Assembly (NCBI RefSeq): GCF_022690765.1
Contig: NZ_JALCZA010000044.1
Coordinates: forward strand, 1 to 37,424
Direction of reading: 5' to 3'
Origin: Anaeromyxobacter oryzisoli
GTDB lineage: Bacteria; Myxococcota; Myxococcia; Myxococcales; Anaeromyxobacteraceae
Length of the DNA: 37,424 bases
In this document: one piece after another, positions 1 through 7,681 of the stretch
Layout: every line of letters begins with the position of its first letter
Numbering within the stretch: the stretch's first letter is position 1
Position numbers and translations under genes: made by a program
Notes under the pieces: generated by a model
Told to the model about the DNA's origin: nothing
The model's database searches: none
Seen by the model: the letters and a program-made list of their open reading frames with translations, nothing else

Positions 1-200
1 GCCCGGACGACGCCGACCGCGCGCTCGCCGTCCTGGACGCGTTCGGCGCCCACGTGGACGCGGCGGCCGCCGCGGCGCCCCGGGCGCCCCTCGTCGCGCT
101 CCGCACCGGCGGCTGGCTCCTCCGCCTGGTGGTGGAGGAGCACGCCGCCGCCCTCGCCGCCGCCCCCACCCGTCTCCCGGAGGCGATCCATGCCGCGTGA
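1..200 (+). CDS. FUSC-family aromatic acid exporter, C-terminal end (partial)
   Basis: This is the last 65 codons of a gene that begins before the window; the frame is open from base 3 to a TGA at 198-200. The visible tail is alanine-rich and helical, with a GGWLLRLVVEE segment, and by itself is not diagnostic. The identification rests on context: its last codons overlap the ATG of a DUF1656 gene (190), followed by an HlyD adaptor. That order (FUSC inner-membrane pump, DUF1656, HlyD) is the known arrangement of AaeB/fusaric-acid type efflux operons. The tail would then be the cytoplasmic C-terminus of the inner-membrane pump. The overlap of 11 bases implies translational coupling. The family call is inference and could only be confirmed with the upstream sequence. 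Confidence 0.6.
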   Translation, partial: PDDADRALAVLDAFGAHVDAAAAAAPRAPLVALRTGGWLLRLVVEEHAAALAAAPTRLPEAIHAA

Positions 201-390
201 GCTCGAGCTGTTCGGCATCCTCTTCCCGACCCTGCTCATCGTCTTCCACGTCGCGGCGATCGCCTTCTGGCTGCTCGACCGCGCGCTGGCGCGGGCCGGG
301 CTCTACCGGCTCGTCTGGCACCCCGCCCTCTTTCGCGCGTCCCTGCTCGCCGCCCTCTTCGGCGGCCTCGGGCTCGCCGTCTACCGCTGA
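190..390 (+). CDS. DUF1656 family small membrane protein (AaeX-like)
   Basis: A 66-residue protein with two hydrophobic segments, about residues 10-30 and 46-64. It starts MPRELELFG and contains the YRLVWHPALFR stretch typical of DUF1656/AaeX proteins. These small inner-membrane proteins accompany FUSC pumps and HlyD adaptors in aromatic carboxylic acid or fusaric acid efflux operons; their exact role is not established. The start overlaps the end of the upstream gene, with GGAGG at 178-182 placed 7 bases before the ATG as a ribosome-binding site. The next gene starts 18 bases downstream, so the three are almost certainly one operon. Confidence 0.85.
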   Translation: MPRELELFGILFPTLLIVFHVAAIAFWLLDRALARAGLYRLVWHPALFRASLLAALFGGLGLAVYR

Positions 391-408
391 CCCCAGGAAC
401 CCATCGCC

Positions 409-1263
409 ATGTGGAAGGCCCTCCTCCGTCCCGCCCTCACGCTCGCCGTCCTGGCGCTGGCCGTCCTCGTCGGCCGCGCGCTCTGGAGCCACTACATGTA
501 CGCACCGTGGACGCGCGACGCCCGCGTCCGCGCCGACGTGATCGCCGTCGCGCCCGACGTGGGCGGCCTGGTGGTGGACGTCGCCGTCGCGGACAACCAG
601 ATCGTCCGCAAGGGCGACGTCCTCTTCACGGTCGACCCGGCGCGCTACCGGATCGCCGTGCAGCAGGCTCGCGCGGCGCTGGCGGCGACCCGGACCGAGC
701 GGTCGGAGAAGCGCGCCGTGGCGCAGCGCCGGGCCGCGCTGGACAGCACCGTGGTCTCCAGCGAGAGCCGCCAGTCCGCGCAGTCGACGGCCGACGCCGC
801 CGACGCGCGCGCGCGGCAGGCCGAGGCGACGCTGGCGGCCGCCGAGCTCGACCTCGCGCGCACGCGGGTCCGGGCCCCGGCGGACGGCTGGGTGACGAAC
901 TTGAACGTCCGCCCCGGGAGCTTCGCGGTCGCCGGCCACCCCATGCTGGCCGTGGTGGACGCGCGGTCGTTCCGGGTGGAGGCGTACTTCGAGGAGACGA
1001 AGCTCGGCGGCGTGCGCCCCGGCGCGCCGGTGGACGTCAGCCTCATGTCCGGCGGCGCCCGGCTCGCCGGCCACGTCGCGAGCGTCGCCCGCGCGATCGG
1101 CAACCCCGAGGTGGAGGGGCTCCTCTCCAACGTGAACCCGACGTTCCACTGGGTCCGGCTCGCCCAGCGAATCCCCGTGCGAATCACCCTCGACGCGGTC
1201 CCCGAGGGGATCGCGCTCAGCGCCGGGATGACCTGCACCGTGACGATCCACCCGGCGGGCTGA
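409..1263 (+). CDS. HlyD family secretion protein (periplasmic adaptor of FUSC-type efflux pump)
   Basis: 284 residues, close to the usual length for AaeA/EmrA-like adaptors. There is one N-terminal membrane anchor (about residues 5-24), then the first half of a barrel-sandwich hybrid (around 45-82, VGGLVVDVAVADNQIVRKGD), a short alpha-hairpin rich in Ala and Arg (about 84-145), the second barrel half (RTRVRAPADGWVTNLNVRPG, about 147-170) and a beta-barrel C-terminus. The protein would bridge the inner-membrane pump to an outer-membrane channel. No outer-membrane TolC-like gene is present downstream, so the channel must be shared or encoded elsewhere. Third gene of the operon that enters the window at base 1. 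No clear terminator was seen in the 227 bases after it. Confidence 0.9.
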   Translation: MWKALLRPALTLAVLALAVLVGRALWSHYMYAPWTRDARVRADVIAVAPDVGGLVVDVAVADNQIVRKGDVLFTVDPARYRIAVQQARAALAATRTERSEKRAVAQRRAALDSTVVSSESRQSAQSTADAADARARQAEATLAAAELDLARTRVRAPADGWVTNLNVRPGSFAVAGHPMLAVVDARSFRVEAYFEETKLGGVRPGAPVDVSLMSGGARLAGHVASVARAIGNPEVEGLLSNVNPTFHWVRLAQRIPVRITLDAVPEGIALSAGMTCTVTIHPAG

Positions 1264-1490
1264 GAGCGGCAGCCGAGCACGGTCGCGTGGCCGTTCGTCC
1301 CGAGGTGCCCCTCCCTGCCCTTCCACGGCCGAGACCTCGGGCGCCTGCCTCGGTCACGTGAGCCAAGAGGAGCCGAAGCGAGGCGGCGCCGACATGACGG
1401 CCTGAAGATCGAGCGCCGCGCGCTCGGCCCCCTTGCCCCGATCGTTCGAGGTGCTCACGGTTTTGAACATCTCGCGAAGCGGGGGGCCAC

Positions 1491-2081
1491 ATGGCTGCCG
1501 TGATGGTCGGACCGTGGTGGGCGTTCGTCGTTCGCGGAGTCGCCGCGGTGCTCTTCGGGATCCTCACGTTCATCATGCCGAGCATGGCGTTGCTCACGCT
1601 CGTCTATCTGTTCGGCGCCTACGCGCTCGTGGAGGGCGCGTTCAACATCGCCGCGGCCCTGCGCCGGAGCGAGCCCCGGCGGCAGTCGCCGTGGGTCGAG
1701 GCCCTGGAGGGCGTCGTCAGCGTCGTCGCCGGGCTGGCGGCCTTCCTGATGCCGGGGCTCACCGCCCTGACGCTGCTGCTCCTCATCGCGGCGTGGTCCA
1801 TCGTCACCGGCATCCTCGAGCTCGCCGCCGCGATCCGCCTGCGCCGCGAGATCGAGGGCGAATGGCTGCTGGTGGTGAGCGGCATCCTCTCGGTCGCCTT
1901 CGGGGTGCTCCTGATCGCCATCCCGAGCGCCGGCGCGCTGGCCGTGGTCCTCTGGATCGGCGCGTACGCCCTGCTGTTCGGCGGGCTCCTGATCGCGCTC
2001 GGGGTGAAGCTCCGGAGCTGGGGGCGCGCCGGCCGTCCGCGCACCGGGTTCGGTGAGCTCGCGCACGGCGCGAGCCATTAG
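1491..2081 (+). CDS. HdeD/DUF308 family membrane protein
   Basis: 196 residues with six hydrophobic segments arranged as three similar pairs; the repeated pattern of a small-residue helix followed by Gly-Ala-Tyr (LFGAYALVEG, then IGAYALLFGG near the end) is typical of DUF308. HdeD of E. coli is the best-known member and is linked to acid resistance at high cell density, but the molecular activity of the family is unknown and most members are simply membrane proteins of this fold. The start is chosen at the ATG preceded by a G-rich Shine-Dalgarno (GCGGGGGG, 1480-1487). It stands alone: 227 bases separate it from the efflux operon, and a convergent small gene may lie just after it. Confidence 0.85.
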   Translation: MAAVMVGPWWAFVVRGVAAVLFGILTFIMPSMALLTLVYLFGAYALVEGAFNIAAALRRSEPRRQSPWVEALEGVVSVVAGLAAFLMPGLTALTLLLLIAAWSIVTGILELAAAIRLRREIEGEWLLVVSGILSVAFGVLLIAIPSAGALAVVLWIGAYALLFGGLLIALGVKLRSWGRAGRPRTGFGELAHGASH

Positions 2082-2092
2082 TCGAGCGGCGG

Positions 2093-2203
2093 TCAGGGCC
2101 GACGCCGCGCCCGTGCTTTCTCCTCGGCGGCGTCGATACCATCACGTATCGTGATCGCCAGCTTTCGGACTGCTCGAAGGCCGTCGCCGTCTTGAAGCGC
2201 CAC
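2093..2203 (-). CDS. Possible 36-residue small protein (half of a dispersed repeat)
   Basis: A minus-strand frame starting GTG at 2203 and ending TGA at 2093-2095. It reads roughly VALQDGDGLRAVRKLA, then ITIRDGIDAAEEKARARRRP. It is listed because the same reading frame is recognisable in a second, diverged copy at about 35780-35877 (DGDG-x-RA-x-R-x-LA-x-T, then DGIDA-x-EE, then ARRRP), though many codons differ in amino acid and the second copy has lost the stop. The basic, Glu/Arg-rich C-terminus resembles a small charged cytoplasmic protein or the tail of a larger lost gene. A near-consensus Shine-Dalgarno (GGAAGA) lies too close to the GTG. No function is assigned; it may be a non-coding repeat instead. 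Confidence 0.3.
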   Translation of the reverse strand: MALQDGDGLRAVRKLAITIRDGIDAAEEKARARRRP

Positions 2204-2264
2204 TCTTCCATACGCGCCCTACGCGAATCGGACGCTATGCCGTCATCGGAGACGAGCGGCGACA
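2098..2264. repeat. Dispersed imperfect direct repeat, copy 1
   Basis: About 167 bases match 35772-35939 in the same orientation, nearly ungapped (offset 33,674-33,675), with roughly three quarters of positions identical by eye. The best-conserved block is the first 43 bases, ending in GGCGTCGATACCATC. This copy contains the perfect palindrome ATCACG-TAT-CGTGAT at 2141-2155, which is degraded in the other copy. Both copies sit at the edge of accessory, small-gene DNA. Confidence 0.7.
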
Positions 2265-2343
2265 TCTGCAACGTGACGCCCTGCAGCGGGGAAGCGTACT
2301 CCAGCTCCTTCGAGGCGGGGAATGGGGGGGGCGACCTGCGTCG

Positions 2344-2652
2344 TCAGCCCGCCCGTGGGGGCAGGCGCCGCTCGTCGACGAGCAGTAGCGGAACTGACAG
2401 TGGCTCGCCGACCCCGAGGACGAGCGCGATCGTGCTCGCGAGGTCGTGCGTCCCGTACCTACCGAGGGTGATCTGGAACCTTCCGCCCGAAATCGGAGCC
2501 TCGACGAGCGCCCCCGCGATCAGTTTCTCGTCGAGCGTGACCACGAGGCGGCTCCCGACGAGCCGGCGGGTCGCGGCCTCGAACCTCACGGCCGCGTCGC
2601 GCCGGAGGCTTATGACAATCGCGGGCGCGTCGCCGGACGCTAGCCATGCCAT
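2344..2652 (-). CDS. Hypothetical protein, 102 residues
   Basis: The frame has strong G/C preference at third positions and a protein-like composition: an N-terminal basic part (VISLRRDAAVRF), then alternating hydrophobic strands (VTLDEKLIAGALVEAP, GGRFQITLGRYGTHDLASTI) and a C-terminal hydrophobic strand (LSVPLLLVDERRLP). It has no recognised domain, no signal peptide and no clear membrane helix; a small beta-rich fold is plausible. Its start (ATG at 2650-2652) overlaps the start of the divergent gene at 2646 by a few bases, so at most one of the two 5' ends is exactly as drawn. I do not recognise the family. Confidence 0.4.
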   Translation of the reverse strand: MAWLASGDAPAIVISLRRDAAVRFEAATRRLVGSRLVVTLDEKLIAGALVEAPISGGRFQITLGRYGTHDLASTIALVLGVGEPLSVPLLLVDERRLPPRAG

Positions 2653-3056
2653 CTGTCGTAGGGTTCTCCTCCATGGCGCACTCGGACTTTGCCCGGTTCC
2701 CGATACGATTCGACGCGGCGTACCGCATCCTGTCGTCCGCTCTCCTCTTGCCGCCCTCCGACTCGTTCGTGGAGGTCGAAGACGACGAGGTTCGGGTTCG
2801 GATGGCTTGGGCGTTCCGAGCCCGTTTCCGCAGGTCAGCGGTGATGTCCGCCACCGAGCACCAGCAGAAACCGCTCAGTCGCGGCGTGCACGGGGTCGCC
2901 GGGCGCTGGCTGGTGAACGGGTCCGGCGGGGGCATCGTGAACATCACCCTGGGACCGAGTCAGCGTGGGTTCGTGATGGGATTCCCCGTGCGGCTGCGGA
3001 ACTTGCTGGTCAGCGTCGAGGACCCCATCGGTCTGATGGCCACGCTGACCAGGTGA
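2646..3056 (+). CDS. Conserved hypothetical protein
   Basis: 136 residues, or 127 if translation starts at the second ATG (2673, MAHSDFARFPIRF), which has a TAGGG stretch 7 bases upstream. The protein looks well folded: FVEVEDDEVRVRMAWAFRARF around 41-61, then GVHGVAGRWLVNGSGGGIV (about 80-98) and a C-terminal GFPVRLRNLLVSVEDPIGL. The pattern of hydrophobic strands and the 'RGVHG...GRWLVNGSG' and 'GFPVRLRxLxVSVEDP' stretches resemble an uncharacterised family I have seen mainly in actinobacteria; that resemblance is from memory and untested. No membrane segment or signal peptide. Function unknown. Confidence 0.6.
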   Translation: MPSVVGFSSMAHSDFARFPIRFDAAYRILSSALLLPPSDSFVEVEDDEVRVRMAWAFRARFRRSAVMSATEHQQKPLSRGVHGVAGRWLVNGSGGGIVNITLGPSQRGFVMGFPVRLRNLLVSVEDPIGLMATLTR

Positions 3057-3072
3057 CGCATCTCCGCCGCCT

Positions 3073-3213
3073 TCAGTCGTCCGTCATCGGCACCGGTTCC
3101 ATCGGACCGTCCGCCCAGAGGGTCTCCTCCCAGCCGGAGATGACGGCCTCCACCTCGTGGCAGGTGGGGCAGTGAACCTGGATGCGGTCGTCGTTCTGCT
3201 TCACCACCCACAT
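3073..3213 (-). CDS. Small Cys-containing protein (zinc-knuckle-like), possibly 5'-truncated
   Basis: The minus-strand frame ends at TGA 3073-3075 with MEPVPMTDD. From the ATG at 3213 it gives 46 residues: MWVVKQNDDRIQ, then VHCPTCHEVEAVISGWEETL, then WADGPMEPVPMTDD. The CPTC pair suggests a metal-binding knuckle. The frame stays open and protein-like upstream to 3315, adding Cys at GCETLIECKH and SCSGW, so the real protein probably starts further up and has five Cys in all; however, no ATG, GTG or TTG exists in that part before the in-frame stop at 3316-3318. Either a rare start codon is used or the 5' end is damaged. It is divergent from the XRE regulator at 3392, a pairing that suggests joint function. 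Function unknown. Confidence 0.45.
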   Translation of the reverse strand: MWVVKQNDDRIQVHCPTCHEVEAVISGWEETLWADGPMEPVPMTDD

Positions 3214-3363
3214 CCAGCCGGAGCAGGAAACGCCGCCAGGACGATGCTTGCACTCGATGAGCGTCTCGCAACCGTGAAGCTGCTGGAGCGCCGCCCTGGT
3301 ACCAGATGTAGGCGTTCACTCCAAGATGGGCGGGAATCTGGCATCGCAGCGTGCGTTCTGTGA

Positions 3364-3379
3364 ATCACGACTCCGTGAT
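3364..3379. promoter_or_regulatory. Palindromic operator candidate upstream of the XRE gene
   Basis: Perfect inverted repeat ATCACG-ACTC-CGTGAT, ending one base before the CAGGAG Shine-Dalgarno (3381-3386) of the XRE gene. Its position would let a bound dimer block translation initiation or transcription, consistent with autoregulation by an XRE-type repressor. The same six-base arms recur at 2141-2155 with a three-base spacer. Assignment as an operator is inference. Confidence 0.4.
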
Positions 3380-3391
3380 ACAGGAGCACGC

Positions 3392-3631
3392 ATGTCGCTC
3401 ACGAGTATCGTCGCTCAGAACCTCCGCATCGTGCGGACGCAGCAGAAGCTCTCGCAGGCGGCCGTCGCGAAGAAGGCCAGGGTCTCGGTCAGCTACATCT
3501 CGATGCTGGAACGCGGTGAGCGCACCCCGCCGCTGAACACCCTGGAGGCCATCGCGAAAGCTCTCCAGGTGTCGCCGATGTATCTGCTTCAGAAGCTTTC
3601 GACCGGGCGTTCTCGGTCGCAAAGGCGGTAA
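3392..3631 (+). CDS. XRE family helix-turn-helix transcriptional regulator
   Basis: 79 residues that are almost entirely one Cro/C1-type HTH domain (about residues 7-62). The core reads LSQAAVAKKARVSVSYISML followed by ERGERTPPLNTLEAIAKALQ; the S-Y-I-S-x-L-E-R-G signature of the recognition helix region is intact. There is no extra sensor domain; the tail is short and basic (GRSRSQRR). The ATG at 3392 is preferred over an upstream in-frame start because CAGGAG lies 5 bases before it and the HTH begins directly after. Such minimal regulators usually act as autorepressors or as antitoxin-like partners. The neighbouring divergent Cys-containing small gene is a possible partner, but no toxin is recognisable. 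Confidence 0.85.
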   Translation: MSLTSIVAQNLRIVRTQQKLSQAAVAKKARVSVSYISMLERGERTPPLNTLEAIAKALQVSPMYLLQKLSTGRSRSQRR

Positions 3632-4008
3632 GGCCTGACCAAATCCCCGGGACCGCCGCGAGGCTTCCGCGTGAAGTCGGCCGAGTGCAGGACGTCATCG
3701 CACGTCGCGCGCCGCAGGGACCGGCCAGCAGGCTGCGGTCGATTCTCAGCTTCGTCGCGTAGAATCTCCGGTCGCGAAGCAGCGCTGGCAGCAAGGTGCC
3801 TCCCCACCCCGAGGGCTTCGAGGACGCCAGCATCGCCTACTACCGCGACCGTCTGCAGGAACTCGACCCGCCGACCGGGGGCTGACCCCTGCTCACGGTC
3901 TTCGAGGGGCCGAGGCTCCGTCCCTCGATGTCCGTGCTCAGGACCGGGCCGTGTTCCCCTCGGTGAGCGATCCACCCGGGCGGCGGATCGGCAGCGGCCA
4001 AGTGACGG
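3632..4008. other. Gene-poor stretch with one possible C-terminal gene fragment
   Basis: No complete gene is supported here. A plus-strand frame open from 3763 to TGA at 3883-3885 ends with PHPEGFEDASIAYY and then RDRLQELDPPTGG, which reads like the C-terminus of a lost protein, but it has no start codon and I cannot assign a family. The rest has mixed third-position composition on both strands, as expected of degraded accessory DNA. No repeat, RNA gene or terminator was recognised. Confidence 0.35.
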
Positions 4009-7000
4009 TCATCGAGGTGCCGCGGTCGGCGTGGAGCGTGAGTCATCCCGAGGCGCGAGCGCCAGAGGAGACGCGCGTCGTCTGGCAGCGCCGACGCGCA
4101 CCTCGGGCCACCTCGTGGCGCCGAAGAGAAGGCGCCGCATCACCCTCGCCTTCACGAGCTCGACGAGCACGAGGTAGGTTCCGACCACGAGCGCGAGGAA
4201 CAGGAAATACGACGACGGGAGGGCGGCCAATCCGAGGGGCGCTGCAGCCGGGGTGAACGGAAGCACGGCTCCGATCAGCACCACGAGCAGAGTCGTCACG
4301 GACAGCGGCACGCTCGGCCGGTTGCTCCAAGGTCTACCGGCAGTCCTGATGACGAACAGGACGAGGGTCTGCGTCGCGAGTGACTCCAGGAACCAGCCCG
4401 TGTGGAAGAGCGTCTCGCCGAATCGAAAGACATGGAGCAGCGCGAAGAAGGTCAGGAAGTCGTAGATCGAGCTCACCGGACCGATGACGAGCATGAACTT
4501 GCGGATCAGCCCGATGTCCCAGCGCTGTGGGCGCCGCACGTAAGCCGGGTCGACGTTGTCCGTGGGAATCGTGATCTGGGCGAAGTCGTAGAGGAAGTTG
4601 TTGAGCAGGATCTGGGTCGGGAGCATCGGCAGGAACGGCAGGAACAGCGCCGCTCCGGCCATGCTGAACATGTTCCCGAAGTTCGAGCTCGTCCCCATGA
4701 GCAGGTACTTGAGGACGTTTCCGAAAGATCGACGGCCGGCGATGATGCCCGCATGGAGAACGTCGAGCCTCCGTTCGAGCAGGATGATGTCCGAGGCTTC
4801 GCGCGCGACGTCGACCGCGCCCGCGACCGAGATCCCGACGTCAGCGCCATGCAGGGACGGTGCATCGTTGATCCCATCGCCGAGGAAGCCGACGACATGC
4901 CCCTGCGTCTTCATGGCTCGGATGATTCGGTGCTTCTGTGCGGGAGAGGTCCGCGCGAAGACCTGGGCCTCTTCGGCGACGCGCGCCAGCGCGGCCTGAT
5001 CCATGCGCTCGACCTCGCTGCCCAAGATGATCCGGCTGGCGTCGATCCCGACCTGCCCACAGATGTAGCGCGTGACGATCTCGTTGTCCCCGGTGAGGAT
5101 CTTCACCTCCACGCCGTCCCGGCGAAGTCTCTGAATCGACTCCGCCGCGCCTCGTAGCAGGTGATCGGCGAACGTCAGGAACCCCACCAGCGTGAGCTCG
5201 CGCTCGTCGGCCGCCTTGAAGCCCCGCGGCTCGGAGACCCGCCGGTAGGCGACCGCGAGGACGCGGAACCCTCGCTCGCTCATCGCACGGAACACCTCGA
5301 GGCACCGGGTGGTCGAGCGCTCGTCGAGCTCATGAGCGCTGCCGTCCGCCTCGTACGTCGCGCAAGCGTCGATCACGCTCTCCGGGGCCCCCTTCGTGAT
5401 GAACAGCAGCTCACCGTCTCTCTCCACGACCACCGAGAGCCGGCGCCTTTCGAAGTCGAACGGGATCTCGTCGGTCTTCGAGAAGCCCTCGGCGCCTGCG
5501 ACCGGCCGATCGAGAATCGCGGTGTCGAGGGGGCTCTTGATGCCCGACTCGAACTTGCTGTTCAGGTGTGCGAGGGACAGCGCGCGATCCAGCGGGCGAC
5601 CAAACGGATCGAGCGATGCGTCCAGGGACATCGTGCCCGCGGTCAGCGTCCCCGTCTTGTCGCTGCAGAGCACGTCGACGCTCCCGAGGTTCTGGATCGA
5701 GGCGAGGTGCTTGACGATCACCTTTTCGCGCGCCATCCGGATCGCACCTTGCGCGAGCGTCACGGTGGTGATCATCGGCAGGAATTCCGGCGTGAGCCCG
5801 ACCGCCAGCGCGACCGAGAAGAGGAGCGACTGCAGAGCGTTACGACCGAGGCTCAGGTTCACCACGAGGATAAACAGCACGAGGAAGACGACCGTCTCCA
5901 AGATGAGCATCCCGAAGCGGCGGGTGCCGCGCTCGAACTCGGTCTCTTCGGGCCGCGCGGCGAGGCGCTCCACGATGTCTCCGAACGCCGTGTCCCTCCC
6001 CGACGCGAAGACCACGGCGGTTGCGGTGCCGCTGACGATCGACGTCCCGAGGAAGACGAGGCCTGGCGACTCGGGCCCGGTCGCGGTCAGCGCACCGCCT
6101 GTGGCGGCCTTCTCCACGGGCAGCGACTCACCGGTGAGCGCGGCCTGCTGAACGTGCAGATCGCTCGCCTCGACGAGGCGAGCATCGGCCGGCACGAGAT
6201 CCCCGGCGGACAAGCGAACGATGTCGCCCACGACGATCTGGCGGCGCAGAAGCTCCACCCAGGCGCCGTCGCGCCGCACCGTCGCCGTTGGCGCGACCCG
6301 TTCCTGGAGCCGCTTGACAGCCCGCTCGGAGCGGAAGGTCTGCCAGAAGTTGATGCCGGCGCTCAGGATGACGATGGCGCCGATGATCGCCGCGTCGGTG
6401 ACCTCGCCGAGGAAGGCGGACGCCGCCCCGGCGACGAGGAGGATGATGACGAGCGGGTTCGCCGAGGCGCGAAGGAACTCGACGACGCTCGAACGGAGCC
6501 GCGTCGTCGTCGGCTCGTTCAGGCCGAGCACCTCGATGCGACGCTGGGCCTCGGCCGTGGAGAGGCCACCGCTCGACGTTCCGAGCTGGGCGAGCAGCTG
6601 CTCCAGAGGCTCGTCTGGTCCTGGCTTCCCGCGAGTGGTGGATTCACGTTCCGTGGGATGGCGGCCCATCGCGCGACGTGAGAACCAGAGCCCCGGAAGC
6701 ATCGGGAGCCAGAAGCTGAGGCCGCGGAATAGAAGCGTCGCGGCGAGCGCCACGGCAATCGGCACGCCCACCACCCGAAGCGTGACGACGGATGCCGCTT
6801 CGAAGGCTCCAAGCCCTCCGGGCATGAAGCCGATCGTCCGCACCAGGCTGGAGATCATGAAGCTCGCGAAGACACCGCTCGGGGATCCCCATGCGCCGAG
6901 CGAACGAATGAGGACCCACACCGTCGCCGCGTCGCAGAGAATGATGCCGAGCTGACAAGCGCTCGCTCCGAACAGGACCTTCGGATCACGGACGAGCCTG

Positions 7001-7668
7001 GAATCCGCTTCCTGGATGAACTCGAGGGCGGTTCGGACCGCCCGGAAGCGGGCCCACTTCTTGCCGACCGCGTGAGCTCCCCGCCCGGAGAGCGTCACGA
7101 CCAGGACGCTCAGACCGATCGCGAACACGAAGAAGAGCAGCGAGACAACGACGATGATCGTGCTGCTCTCACCACGCACGGACGCGATGACGAGGGCCAC
7201 GGCGAGGGCGAGCACGTAGGCGGCGTAGTACGACACAACCTCGACGACGATTCCGGCCGCGACGACGGGCCGCGGCATGCCAATTTGCTCCAGCGCGCTC
7301 GCAAGCACGACCGTCCCGCTCAGGCCGCCCGACGGGACCGCCTGGTCGGCGAAGAGCTTCGCGAGGCTGACGCGCCAGGCGCTCCCGAGACTCAGGGTGA
7401 ATCGGCCCATGCGCGCGACGAGGCGAAAGATCTGGCCCTGGGCGAGGTACGTCCCTGCCTGGAACACGACCGCCAGGACGAGCCACCACGGCTCCGCCCG
7501 CTCCGTCAGACGAGCAAATTCTTCCGCTTCCGATAGATGAAGCGCTCCGACGATCACCGCCGCGACGAGCGCCGCACCGAGGATCCACGGAAGCAGTCGT
7601 ACGGCTCGTCGAGGGGCTGCTCCGAAGTCTCGGGCTTGCGAACCTGGGTCTGGGGGGGAAGCGATCAT
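4009..7668 (-). CDS. Fusion of flippase-like (LPG synthase TM) domain and P3B-type magnesium P-type ATPase
   Basis: 1219 residues in one uninterrupted frame. Residues about 20-330 form a multi-pass membrane domain of the UPF0104/lysylphosphatidylglycerol-synthase TM (flippase-like) type, with the family's SLAKLFADQAVPSGGLSGT and FMPGGLGAFEAA loops. A linker rich in charge (about 331-350) leads to a complete ATPase of about 870 residues, close to MgtA length: N-terminal cation ATPase motif, TGES at 512-515 (actuator), phosphorylation site DKTGTLT with Asp670, and GDGIND at 930-935, followed by six C-terminal helices. All catalytic motifs are intact. The first half of the membrane domain proposes lipid binding or movement; the ATPase half proposes Mg2+ (or Ni2+) import. 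GGAGG at 8 bases before the ATG supports the start. In MgtA the ATPase is stimulated by cardiolipin, so a fused lipid-handling domain could be functionally sensible; this is inference. Confidence 0.9.
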   Translation of the reverse strand: MIASPPDPGSQARDFGAAPRRAVRLLPWILGAALVAAVIVGALHLSEAEEFARLTERAEPWWLVLAVVFQAGTYLAQGQIFRLVARMGRFTLSLGSAWRVSLAKLFADQAVPSGGLSGTVVLASALEQIGMPRPVVAAGIVVEVVSYYAAYVLALAVALVIASVRGESSTIIVVVSLLFFVFAIGLSVLVVTLSGRGAHAVGKKWARFRAVRTALEFIQEADSRLVRDPKVLFGASACQLGIILCDAATVWVLIRSLGAWGSPSGVFASFMISSLVRTIGFMPGGLGAFEAASVVTLRVVGVPIAVALAATLLFRGLSFWLPMLPGLWFSRRAMGRHPTERESTTRGKPGPDEPLEQLLAQLGTSSGGLSTAEAQRRIEVLGLNEPTTTRLRSSVVEFLRASANPLVIILLVAGAASAFLGEVTDAAIIGAIVILSAGINFWQTFRSERAVKRLQERVAPTATVRRDGAWVELLRRQIVVGDIVRLSAGDLVPADARLVEASDLHVQQAALTGESLPVEKAATGGALTATGPESPGLVFLGTSIVSGTATAVVFASGRDTAFGDIVERLAARPEETEFERGTRRFGMLILETVVFLVLFILVVNLSLGRNALQSLLFSVALAVGLTPEFLPMITTVTLAQGAIRMAREKVIVKHLASIQNLGSVDVLCSDKTGTLTAGTMSLDASLDPFGRPLDRALSLAHLNSKFESGIKSPLDTAILDRPVAGAEGFSKTDEIPFDFERRRLSVVVERDGELLFITKGAPESVIDACATYEADGSAHELDERSTTRCLEVFRAMSERGFRVLAVAYRRVSEPRGFKAADERELTLVGFLTFADHLLRGAAESIQRLRRDGVEVKILTGDNEIVTRYICGQVGIDASRIILGSEVERMDQAALARVAEEAQVFARTSPAQKHRIIRAMKTQGHVVGFLGDGINDAPSLHGADVGISVAGAVDVAREASDIILLERRLDVLHAGIIAGRRSFGNVLKYLLMGTSSNFGNMFSMAGAALFLPFLPMLPTQILLNNFLYDFAQITIPTDNVDPAYVRRPQRWDIGLIRKFMLVIGPVSSIYDFLTFFALLHVFRFGETLFHTGWFLESLATQTLVLFVIRTAGRPWSNRPSVPLSVTTLLVVLIGAVLPFTPAAAPLGLAALPSSYFLFLALVVGTYLVLVELVKARVMRRLLFGATRWPEVRVGAARRRASPLALAPRDDSRSTPTAAPR

Positions 7669-7681
7669 TCGGTCCTCCGGA

